Source of the DNA: Stenogyne calaminthoides
Taxonomy: Eukaryota > Streptophyta > Magnoliopsida > Lamiales > Lamiaceae
DNA length: 64,000 bases
Direction: 5' to 3'
NCBI GenBank assembly: GCA_037126765.1
Contig: JBBCBC010000032.1
Location: 868,001-932,000 of the forward strand
Shown here: positions 22,171 to 32,500 of the stretch, one piece after another
Position numbering within the stretch: position 1 is the stretch's first letter
How the letters are laid out: each line of letters opens with the position of its first letter
Notes under the pieces: generated by a model
What the model saw: only the letters and a program-made list of their open reading frames with translations
What the model was told of the DNA's origin: nothing
Database searches by the model: none
Position numbers and translations under genes: made by a program

Positions 22171-22939
22171 ATTTGTATGCCAGCAAGCCGTGGAGGCACG
22201 GATCGAAGCTGAGGTACCCGCGAATGCAGACGCATACGAGCGCAATAGACAAGCCAGTCAATTCTATACGCAGCAGGTGTCGTACTCCCATGGGAAATTC
22301 AGGGGTTTGGGGCAAATGTCGGAGTTGGGGCGCATTCAATCTGGCCTAGGCGGGACATCTGGGAGCACCTCTATCGGCTGCTACTCCCAGTTTGATCAAG
22401 AACGCTTTTTGGCACAGGAGCGTGCTCTCGAGAATAAAAGACAACAAAGAGAGGAAATGGCTAGACAGATGACACAAATGCAGAGTCAAATGAACCAGAT
22501 GAGCCAATTTTTCTCCTTGTGGCAGGCAACCGTTGGTCCACAGCAGCCGCCGTGGCAAGGTACCGGTGCTCCACAACAGACGTGGCAGGGAACCGGTGCA
22601 CCACAGACCGGTGTTACTCCCCAGCAGGGGTTATAGGGAATCGGTGATTCCCAACAGTGGGGTTACTCCCAGCGTACCGGTGGTTATGCTCAGCCTGGTC
22701 TTTTTGTTCCTCCATTCCCTCAGTATCGTGCTCCTCCTAATGCTCCTGTAGGTCCCAGTGGTTCTACCGCTCGTGTTCGACGTCATTCCGCCGACTCTTC
22801 CGGGAGTACTCAAGTTCTCACTGACTTGGTCAGAGCCGCCGGTGCATTTGATCCCATTTTTTTTCCTCCTATTCAATTTCCCACAATAAATGGCAATGAA
22901 GATGATGATGATGATCATGATGATGATGTGATGTCTTAA
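22145..22939 (+). pseudogene. Second CACTA ORF, C-terminal Q/M- and G/P-rich part
   Basis: The frame starts inside the deletion junction. It has a charged helical region (ARIEAEVPANADAYERNRQA, then RALENKRQQREEMARQMTQM, likely coiled coil) and a repetitive GTGAPQQTWQGTGAPQ section. An in-frame TAG at 22634-22636 interrupts an otherwise continuous frame that goes on to an acidic DDDDDHDDDVMS end at 22939. CACTA elements usually carry a second gene beside TNP2; I assign it by position only. Confidence 0.6.
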
Positions 22940-23645
22940 ACTTTGTGTGTGTGTGTGTGTGTTATTTAAACATTTAACTGAATATTTTGTTATGTTTTAT
23001 GTTGCTTTCGAACGCTACATATTTTGTTGTGTTTTATTTTAGAATATTTGAACACCCCATGTGTGTTTTATGTTTATTTTTTATGAATATTATTGATTGC
23101 GCTAAAAAAATTAATATTATTTATTAATCTCTATTATTAGTTTGTGAGAATGCTTTAAAATTTTATTAAAAAAAAAGATTATTATAGGTGTATGTGTACA
23201 CGTGTTAAGTAAATAATGAAAAATAATACAAAAGTAATAATTTTGCAATTTTATTGAAAATATTTAAAAAAATAATGATCAATATGTATATTTGTTAGTA
23301 AATATTACATACGTAAATATGATTATTAATTTTTTTTTTATTAAAAATACTTTAATTCAAACGTATTAGGATTACATTTAGTGAAATAGAGTATGAAAAT
23401 GATTATTTGAAAATATTTTAGTAAAAATAATTAATATAAACATATATATATATATATATAAATGTATTCATAATAATAAATGATGCATAAGAATATAAAT
23501 TATTTATTACATAATTTTATTATAAATATTTTAAGTTAATCAAAGTAAATATATGCATGACAAACAATTAAAATAAATGATAGAAGAAAAAAATTGTAAA
23601 AACAGAATATATAATACCTATACAATTAAAAATACAATCCTAACG
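22940..23645. other. AT-rich CACTA interior, no gene
   Basis: A GT microsatellite at about 22943-22960 and a TA run near 23440-23460. Otherwise AT-rich non-coding sequence between the coding remnant and the 3' subterminal zone. Confidence 0.6.
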
Positions 23646-23648
23646 AAC

Positions 23649-23835
23649 AACTCGCCTAGCCCAAATGGTTAGGCGGAACACACAAGACCTCCACATACCC
23701 GGAGGTCGAGTGTTTGAATCACATGGGGGCGAATGTCACCCATATATGTTGCTACAGTGGAGGGGCTCGCGTGTCCCAGTGGTTCGTGGGTGCGCTCGGA
23801 GCCCCTCCAACCCGGGCTCGAAACCTGGCGACTGC
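23649..23835 (+). repeat. Two tRNA-like modules (SINE-like) inside CACTA
   Basis: Two consecutive A box/B box pairs resembling internal Pol III promoters. Module 1 (about 23649-23735): TAGCCCAAATGG and GTTTGAATC. Module 2 (about 23763-23835): TGTCCCAGTGG and GGCTCGAAACC, the latter fitting GGTTCGANNCC with one change. Neither folds into an obvious functional tRNA by eye. tRNA-derived SINE heads are the best explanation; no 3' tail or TSD was found. Confidence 0.45.
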
Positions 23836-23854
23836 ATTTTTAATACCGCAATTA

Positions 23855-24200
23855 AATTCGCGAGGGCCTATTTCCCTCGGCAAAATGCTTGCCCAATTGG
23901 CGAGGGCCACATCGCCCTCGTTAATTACCTTGTAGTAGAAGGCGAGGGCCAGCTAGCCCTCGTTAATTTTGAAGAGGGCATTAGCGAGGGCCCTCGTGTT
24001 AGAAACTGGGCGAGGGGGTGTCGGCCCTAGGTAAACTGACATGTGTCAGTCCCTCGACAAAACCCTCGTTATTTGCCGAGGGATTTTTTCCCCTCGTTAA
24101 ATTTTTACCGAGAAGCACTTTAACGAGGGATTTTTCCCCTCATTAAAGCCCTCCCTAAACCCATTTCCCTCGTTAATAGCCTCTTTAAGGCCCTCTTTAA
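23855..24200. repeat. CACTA right subterminal repeats
   Basis: CGAGGG/CCCTCG motifs in both orientations, mirror of the left zone, ending in the TIR. Confidence 0.8.
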
Positions 24201-26451
24201 ATTAGATGTATTTTGTAGTGAAATTGGCAATCAAAATCGTAATTTTCAAAAGAAATGGTTTGACAAGCTTGATTGGTTGGAGTATTCGCTTTCCACAGAC
24301 AAAACATATTGCTTTTATTGCTTTCTTTTCATGACTGGTGTTAATATCCCTAGTTCTTCTGCATTAGTCAAAGAACGGTTTAACAATTGAAAAAGAATAA
24401 ACTGTGAAAATAAGTGTACATTTCTTACACATGTTGGTTCTACAACTACATCACCACATACTATGTCCTTAAGACGTGCAGAGGATTTGATGAAACTAAT
24501 TGGGTATATAGACAAAGTTATGCATGCTCAGACAAATATTGAAAAGGAGAGAAATCGTCTATGCTTAAAGACCTCAATCATAAGTCTCCGATGGCTTGCA
24601 CTTCAAGGTTGTGCTTTTAGAGGTAATGATGAGTCTTCATCTTCATCTAACCGAGGGAATTTTGTTGAATTGGTGAAGGCTTTTGCAAGTATGAATAAGG
24701 AAGTTAATGAAGTTTTTCTTGATAATGCTCCAAAATATGTCCAATACATTGCTCACAAAATTAAAAAAGAGATTTTGAATATTATGGCCAATAGAATACG
24801 TCGAATGATTTGTGAAGAATTTGGCGATAAATATTTTTGTATCCTTGTTGATGAAGCATATATAAGATAGCTCCAAGCAAAAACAGATGGATATTATCTT
24901 GAGTTTTGTGAATGATCATGAAATTTTGACTGAACGATTTTTTGCAAATAAAAGCGTTCGTGAGTCGTGACACTACTTCATTAAATTTGAAAATAGAGAT
25001 ATGTGTTCTTTCTCATCATGATCTTTGGGTTGAGAAAATGAGAGACCAAGAGTATGATGGTGCTAGTAATATGTGTGGTTCATAAAATGGACTTCAGACA
25101 TTATTTCTTAGAGATTGTCCATATGCCTATTATGTTCATTGTTTTGTGCATCGTCTACAATTGACATTAGTTTCTGCAGTTAAGGATAACAATGTTGTTC
25201 TGGAATTCATTTCTCACTTGGATAATGTTGTTAATATCATAACTTCTTCACCAAAACGTGTCTCTCTATTGCACGCTGCTCAAAGACATGAAATTCAGAG
25301 TTTATTGGTTGCAGAGGAGCTTGATTCTGGACGTGGTGCCAATCAATTGGTAATTGCAGTGAGCTGGAGCTATTCGTTGGAGTTCACACTATAACTCCGT
25401 GAAGAGTTTGATAGGTATGTATGCTGCAACTTGCAAAGTGTTTGAATTTCTCATTGAACATTCTCCAAATGGAAGATCTAAAGCTGAAGTTCAAGGGGTT
25501 TACAAAAATATGGCAAGCTTTGAATTTGTATTCACTTTACACCTGATGCATATAATTATGAGAATTGCTTATTCTCTTTGTCAAATTCTTCAAAGAAAAG
25601 TTCAAGATATTTTGGCTACTATTGCATTTGTCTCTACTACTAAAAATCTTCTTAAGGAATTGAGTGAATGTGGTTGGGAAAAATTTCTTGAAGAGGTTAA
25701 AGGTTTTTGCTTGAAGAATGGTATTGATGTCCCCAATTTGGATTCTCCGTATAAGGTTGGTCGTTCTCGTGGCAAGCTACAATTGAACATCATTATCATT
25801 TTGATGTTTTCAATGAAGCAATAGATTACATCTTGATGGAGTTGAATACAAGATTTAATGATGTGTCTGTTGAATTGATTTCTCTCAATGTGGCCTTAGA
25901 TCCTAAGTATTCTTCTGAATCATTCAATACTGATGATATCTGCAAGCTTGCAAGGAAATTATATCCTAAATATTTCTATGATCAAGATATTGTTGCATTA
26001 GAGTATGAGTTGAGGCATTATAAGAAGGATGTGTTGGTGCTGCAAAAGTTTGGAGTTTCTACACTTGCTGAGTTGAGTCAACTACTTAACGAGAGTGGAA
26101 GGTCGGAGCCCTACGTTATGTTAACTAGACTAATTCATCTAATTTTGACATTGTCTGTTTCTACTGCTACAACTGAGCGAGCATTTTCTACAATGAAGCA
26201 TGTGAACACAACACTTCGTAATAAGATGAGAGATGATTTACTTGGAGATTCGTCAATGTTTTATATCAAAAGAGACTTTGTTAAAGATATATAGATATAT
26301 ATTCAATTATTGATGAATTTTATGCTTTGAAGTCCCGTAGGGTACAACTTATGTGAACATCAAAATATTTTGGTATGTACGAATTTTAATTCACCAAAAT
26401 GTTTACTTTTCAGCCTACCACAATACTAAATTCTGGATTTGTCCTTGAGTG

Positions 26452-26776
26452 CAGGGGCGGATCCAGAAACTGATGGAGGGGTGGGCTAGAAAAAACAATG
26501 TTTATAAGGTTAAATCTTGTATCCACTATATGGACCGTGCACTTCATAGTTTACTTTAAAATCATGCAACTTGCTGCATTGAAATATACAATTTTGGGTA
26601 TTTTTTATTTTAAGAAAAATAATTTAATTGAGTTAGAAGCAAATTGAGTTTATATAGACTGAGCTAAAAACTTAATAATTCAGATTAATTACATATAATA
26701 TATATAATACAAAGAATTTGAAGATGAGTTGGGATGGGCTTGAGCACTGTCAGCCCACCCCCTAGATCCGCCCATG
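26452..26776. mobile_element. Non-autonomous hAT MITE (325 bp) at the end of the hAT transposon
   Basis: TIRs CAGGGGCGGATCCAG and complement of CATGGGCGGATCTAG. TSD CTTGAGTG (26444-26451) and CCTGAGTG (26777-26784), 7 of 8 identical. The left TSD overlaps the last four bases of the larger hAT element. An arm of fold-back family F is recognisable at about 26511-26600. Confidence 0.85.
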
Positions 26777-26784
26777 CCTGAGTG

Positions 26785-27189
26785 GTAGCTTAAGAAAGTA
26801 CACTAGTAATATTTATGCATGGACTTCAACTGAAATTAGCGCAAAGCTCCAATCCATTGTAAGTATATAAAAAGAGCTCATCAACGATCATATATAAAGG
26901 ATCTGAAAATTAAAGATCCAAAGACCTAGTGCATTTACTCTTTACTCAAGAACAATCCTTTGAATACTATAAATACACATAACATTCCCAATATTTGTTT
27001 GATTAGTCAATCCATAATGCCTGTAGAAACTATCAACGTGCACAATAGAGTTAAATCCTTTATGCCTGCATTATGTTTCAATTCCACTAGAGTAGACTAT
27101 AATTTATTAAAAGATCTTAATCGAAGTTGATTATCAGCATTTATTAAGTTTAGTTCAACATCCCATTGTGCCACATCACTATGTTCTTT
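26785..27189. other. Intergenic, no gene seen
   Basis: AT-rich, with no repeat ends or conserved frame. Confidence 0.5.
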
Positions 27190-28350
27190 TAGGTTTCGTC
27201 TCTGATGTCACCTTTTTCTTGTTATAGTTTGTTCGCAGAATTGATCTTCTATGCCAATAGCGTGGTGATGCAACTCAAAGCCAAGAATTTAAATACTTAA
27301 TATTTTGGTTTGCATAAAGTAGTTGTCCTTTCAACTTCTGATATCTACTGCTCTTTCAAGAATTAAGTTCCATGTGATTACTAAAAATATCTAGTAATCA
27401 AAAAAAGTCGGCAGGCCTTTGTGCTTGTATAGAATAGAATTTCGTAATTGGACCGGGACGACGAAATTTTAAAATTCTAATAGGGATAAAATGATAAAAT
27501 TTAACAATTTTAAAACATAAAATATAAAATTTTCGTCATATATAATACAAAAAAATTTAATTCCATGGAGGACGAGTATACGTGTTCTTTGCCGGGTAAA
27601 ACCCATAAACGATCGAATAGATAGAATCCGAGTTACAATTATATATTTCATTTAAGCGGTTAATTATAATATTAGATGTGATTACTCATTTAATTTTTTT
27701 ATTAAAAAACTGTAGTATATATGTTGAGGAAAGATTAGACAACTGGTAAACTGCCTCACCAATATACCTTAGACGCTTATTGTTCCTCCACCTAGTATTG
27801 TTAATTATATTTTAAACTAGATTATTCAAAATAAAAAAGCAAGATTACGTTTAGCCGTATCAATGACATCCAAATAAACCTAACCTTGTCTGCCTTCTTT
27901 AACAGCCTCATTGACACTTTTTATTTTTAGAAACTAACAGCCTCATTAACTAACTTACCTGTTTTGCCTGCTCCAATAACCAAATTAATTAAGTCATCAT
28001 TAGGGTACTAATTAATTACTAGAAATTTAGCACACAAAGCACTGAGATAGTAGCGTTTTTGCTTTAACACAAGGCATTTCCTCTGTTTTTTGACACATGA
28101 CGGCACTGTAGTAACATCAAATGGTAGTCTAACAATGAACATAACTTTTATTTATGTTTGATTCTAGCATTTTACAAGAAAGCACCAGTGGTCTAGTGGT
28201 AGAATATTACCCTGCCACCAAGGTACAGACCTGGGTTCGATTCCCGGCTGGTGCGATTAATGAGGTGCTGTGAACTTAACTTTGCGCTAACCGGTGGATA
28301 TTGGGTTATCTATCTTGTCCTAACTTGGACGAAAATACTAACGCATCTGA
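27190..28350 (+). repeat. Segmental copy 2 of GH9 intron/exon-3 region with tRNA-Gly relic
   Basis: Homologous to 8480-9510 from TTGTTATAG-TTGTTCGCAGAATTGA through the sequence downstream of the tRNA (GTGGATATTGGGTTATC). It is homologous to 32550-33260 in the middle. Here exon 3 is reduced to its splice-proximal edge ACTTACCTGTTTTGCCTGCTCCAATAA (27954-27979 region); the rest of the exon is deleted. Confidence 0.7.
28182..28255 (+). tRNA. tRNA-Gly(GCC)-like, probably non-functional
   Basis: Acceptor stem GCACCAG/CTGGTGC, D arm GTCTAGTGGTAGA and T arm CTGGG-TTCGATT-CCCGG are all normal (one G-U pair in the T stem). The anticodon loop is enlarged by three bases (CTGCCACCAA for CTGCCAC), and the top pair of that stem is broken (TTACC against GGTAC). 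I expect a pseudogene, closer to functional than the copy at 9339. Confidence 0.65.
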
Positions 28351-28355
28351 GCCCT

Positions 28356-29549
28356 CCCCTTTTTCATTTTTTTCTTTTTAACAATTTGGTATTTTTGGTT
28401 GCAAGATATTTTAGGACCTCCTTTTTTTTTTTTAACAATTTGGTATAACACTTGTTCTTGGATTCATAAAAAAAAAAGGTGTGTCGTGAATCTTTTAGTT
28501 CCAATTTCATAGAAGTTTTAAAAATTCACGAAGCGAAGTTCGTAGAATTTTTTACAATGGAAGTTTTAAAATTCATTGTTTAATCAAATATACAGAATGT
28601 TTTGTCTTTTGAATACCATTTAAAAAATATTGGACCCACGCAGATAACAAAGATTTAGATAGAATGAGAGTAAGCAATTGCATCATCAAGTGATTCAACT
28701 GGTCATCCATTATTATGTGATAGGGCATGTTTGATATCTCAGTAGCCGCAAGTAAATGCACATTGAGCTCATTATTTGTTAGTTACACAACCCACGTGTG
28801 GATGTCTGAATATTTTGTTAATCAGTGGTTTTCTTTGGCTATAGAGTATAGTTACGAGGTGTCGGTGGAATGGTGGGTTGTAAGAGCTTAATTATGCAAT
28901 GGAAAAAAGTATGTTAAATGAAGGTTGGTTAGAGCTTGCTATTGCTATGAAACAGGCATGATAAATGCTTCTGGTAATTAGGCATGAATTGGGATAATAT
29001 TGAAAAACATATATAGCCCAGGACAGCCTAAGATATTAAAGTCCTCTTTGGTTTGCTGCTTACTGTTGCTAGTCGGTCTTATGTAAATTTTAATTTGGCT
29101 TAATTTGTTATTTACTTACTAAAAACATGATATACATGTTTCGAACACGGATTGATTGGGATATAAAGAGTAAATATTGAAATGCTTGGTAATAAATTTG
29201 TGAACCCTTTATTTGATCTCAAATGACTTATTTATAAATGCAAGTTCTGCCATTGTTTATGATAAGATTAGATTGGGTAATGACACGTGTCCCTTGTGAC
29301 TCCTGATGTTGACATCTGTCCTCTTTTAGTTTGGAAGTCTACGACTTATCATCCGGGTGTCTTATGGTTGGTCACATGTTCACCACACAATTTAGCTTCA
29401 CTCAAAATATATAACTATATATTGACTTTAAAAACTTACATAAAAGAGAATACATTTCGTGTAGAAATGCAGTAATTGCCTTGTGGCATGTGGGGGTTAT
29501 CTATACCAAAAAACAATCCCCCCAATTTTCTATACACACTTTCACAATC
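28356..29549. other. Intergenic and endoglucanase 3' flank
   Basis: T-runs and a short duplicated AACAATTTGGTAT near 28380 and 28433. The rest shows no gene. The endoglucanase 3' UTR should occupy the right-hand part. Confidence 0.5.
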
Positions 29550-32500
29550 TCACATAGAAGAAACCAAAGATAAATCTACACCCGAATTACTCATTTGATC
29601 CGCCTTCAATTTCGCAAAAACTCCAACCAAAGGGGCAGTATTGTAAGTACAAGCCTCGGTTTGCACAAAATTCCCCCTCCTATCCTCGAAATAATCTTCC
29701 CCGTCGGGCCCACCCACGAGCGCCCCGACAAGCACATGCGGGTTCGGGTCGGGTCGGCCGTACCAGTTATCATACCCCTGGGTGCACCCCACAAAGACTT
29801 TACTACCCCTGTAGGATTCCATGGACGCGGCTCTATGGTGCACCCTCGCGGGGTGGTGGGGCCCGTATCCGACCAAGTAGCTGAGACCCATGGGATTGGA
29901 GCCCAGGATGTAGACGACCTGTGATTGGACGAAGGAGAGGATCTCGTGGGGGCCCACGGAATCTGTGGGGCAGTGAAGCATTTGATTGGTGGAATGGAGG
30001 TGGTTGGAGTAGAGCGTGAGTAGGAAAACCGCGGTGGATACGTATTGCATGTTGTTCCATTGGCGGGTGTACAGGAGTCCACCTGGGGTGCGTCGCACGT
30101 TAGTGGAGTTGTTCTTGTTTAAAGATGCGCATATATAGTGTTTTGCCTTGGTGTGGTATTCCTCGAGAATTTGCTTCTGTTGTTTGCTTTTTCCTTCAGT
30201 TGGTAACTGCAAAAATACATAATTTAGTTTTATATAGGACAAATTTACCGTATCATTTTATATTACAATAACTAATATTTTTTAATAAAAATAATATTAT
30301 CAAATCAATCAGTGCTACCTCCATCTCATTCTTGTTTACTCCTTTAAAAAAAATGGTTTCCCAAAATATCTATAAATTACATTTTATGTCTTTTTTTTTA
30401 AATCATCTACTTTAATAATAAATAGAAGGGACTATAATACCCTAAATCAAAAATCACTTTATCAAAAACTGGTTTACATATAAATTTTAGGTTCAATATG
30501 AATTTTATTTAGGCTATTTCATATATCAGACTTATGCAATTATTGGGACATGTTATTTAAATTATGATACCTCTGTTTTTTCCTTATTCTTCAGCTCTGT
30601 AGAAGTACCAATCTCAAAATATAAATACAATAAATCCACACAAATTGACATAATAGTTTTAGAAATCATGATTTATCCCAACCTTAGCAAACATGCTATT
30701 AGTGTGTATGAAATCCTTATTGAGATATGACTAGCTTTCTTATTCTTTGTTCCTATTAAAAAGAACATACAATTTTACTGGATTCCACATAGAGACAAAG
30801 CTTAGTTAGTGATCTTTCCATCAGGAAAAGTACTTCCGCTGCTTTTTTCAATTATTTAAACTTTTACCAATTATACTGCAATGAATTAGGAATATTCAAT
30901 TCTATGTAATTAAGCCTATTTTCGCGCCTTTACAAAGTACTGGGTTAGGATGGGCAAGAGGAGTCAAAATGTTATGATTTGGCGTTGATTAAAGACGTAG
31001 TAATGGGTAGAAATATTCAAAAATGTTGACTGTGGAGGGACACTTTATGTCCCATTGAAGTAAATGCTATATTTATTAAAGAAAAACCCAGCTCAGCATT
31101 AAAAAAAAAATCACCCATATTATATTCAAAACTTTTTCTTCTCAAAATGGTAACCTCAGTTTTAATCACATCATGTAAAAGAACCCAAAATAGTATCCAA
31201 CATTCTTAACAACATAAAATGATACTCCCTTCGTCTCACTCTGATTTTAACATTTAGTAAAAAAATCAATCTCAAATTTAATTGAATATTTTTATAAATA
31301 GTAATAAAATCATTTTTTTATCTATACTTCTAAAATATCTCAACAATACATCATACGTCATTACCTCTCTCACATTAAAGTCAATTTTATTTCCTTAATT
31401 TACACAAATGTTATTATTTTAATATCTTTCCTTCATCAGAAACAATTTTATCTCTTTTGATAATAATAAATAATTTTCATATTAAAACTTAAATGCTCAA
31501 ATAAAAAGGGGGCGGGTAGAGTATTTATAAGGGGGAATTAAGGGGAGTGAAATTACCATGGAGGCCAGGAGCTGAAGACCAGCATACTTAACATCCCAGC
31601 TGAACTCAGTAATGGCCCAAGTGATCCCACCAAAAGTGATTGCATTTTCAATGGCATAATTGAAATAATATTGATTGTCGGTGGCTTTGTAGAGCCAAAC
31701 AGAAGCCCACAGCAACTCATCAAAGTAACCACTAACCGACGTGTAATAACCCTTCGCTCCTCCTATACTGCTGTCGTATTTACCTCTATATTTGTCACCA
31801 AATTCGAACAACTGCAACAAAATATTAAAACAAAAAATACACTAAATTATAAGTTTATGCCCTGTTTGGCACAACTACATACATTTATCAAGTAATGGGA
31901 TGACAATGAAATGTGAATTTTGTTCTACACATGAATGGGAAAATCGCTTTCCGCATGTTGATGACATGTCGGTGCTGCAATTTTATGTTATTTTGTGTGC
32001 TTGTTATTATTTGTAAGAAGTATCGATCGATATCATTTCATTACTCCAAGCTACGAGGAATACCTATGTCTTTTTCAATTTAATGATATTGCTTCCCCTC
32101 AATTTATCATCACATTATAGTATGTTAACTCTGGTATGCATCCAGGTGTACGATGTATTCATAAGATATTTTAAAATTATTTATTTATACTGAATCGTAC
32201 GCAACTATTAATATGAAAAAACAGTTGAACGGTTCAATATAAACAAGTTGCATATTTTAGTATAACAAGTTGCATGGTTTTAAAATGTACTATGAGCGCA
32301 CTGTGATGCACATGAGACATATGCTTTCAAGTATTTAGAATTCTCGATGTAGAATAGATCTTCTATGCATCAAATGTGTCGTGTAATTCAAGAGTGTTTT
32401 TTTAATCATACAATTTGTTTACATCGAATTAAGCATGTCATTAGTGTCGGCGTATTTCAGAATAATTTGCACGTTTTAGTGAAACAAATTGCATGTTTAA

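Larger units (their letters stand above)
19627..24220 (+). mobile_element. CACTA (En/Spm) transposon, 4594 bp, inserted in hAT transposase
   Basis: TIRs CACTACAAAAAACACATC and complement of CACTACAAAATACATCTA, flanked by the 3-bp duplication AAA (19624-19626, 24221-24223). The uninterrupted target is preserved in copy A near 15485 (GTTACAAAGATTGACAATC). Both ends carry dense subterminal CGAGGG/CCCTCG repeats, which the TNPA-type protein binds in En/Spm. Internal coding parts are damaged, so it is non-autonomous. Confidence 0.93.
16289..24655 (+). repeat. Tandem segmental duplication, copy B (part homologous to A)
   Basis: Homologous to 10021-15930, with the CACTA element 19627-24220 inserted. 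Homology ends at ACCGAGGGAAT near 24655, the point where copy A was cut; the hAT transposon then continues to its own end only in B. Confidence 0.85.
19276..26294 (+). pseudogene. hAT transposase (TTF zinc finger, DUF4371, hAT dimerisation), interrupted and frameshifted
   Basis: The transposase is split by the CACTA insertion. Before it (19276-19626): a basic and S/T-rich N-terminus (KKGLISSFFKKHDRQ) and QPKMDVHPVTK. After it (24224-26294): the TTF-type region (WFDKLDWLEYS), DUF4371 blocks (RLCLKTSIISLRWLALQGC, DKYFCILVDEAYI, QEYDGASNMCGS, YYVHCFVHRLQLTL), then the dimerisation domain with TATTERAFSTMKHVNTTLRN, stop at about 26292. Besides the insertion there are stops near 24870 and 25084 and several frameshifts, so it cannot make protein. 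The family moves hAT elements in the nucleus; relatives include domesticated ZMYM1-like genes, but nothing here suggests domestication. Confidence 0.88.
18541..26447 (+). mobile_element. Complete but disabled ZMYM1-type hAT transposon, copy B
   Basis: 5' TIR CAGGGACGGATCTTC at 18541 and 3' end complementary to CAAGGACAAATCCAG at 26447. Without the nested 4.6 kb CACTA element it is about 3.3 kb, a normal size for an autonomous hAT. Flanks AGTGTGGT and, after removing the MITE at 26452, AGTGGTAG match only partly, so the TSD has decayed or my end is off by a base or two. Confidence 0.7.

Noticed and set aside
22900..22939. GATGAT repeat as a microsatellite only
   Set aside because: It is in frame as the acidic tail of the second CACTA ORF, so treated as coding remnant.
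29595..30082. Long frames overlapping endoglucanase exon 5 (plus strand and another minus frame)
   Set aside because: Shadows of the GH9 exon, with no independent motif.
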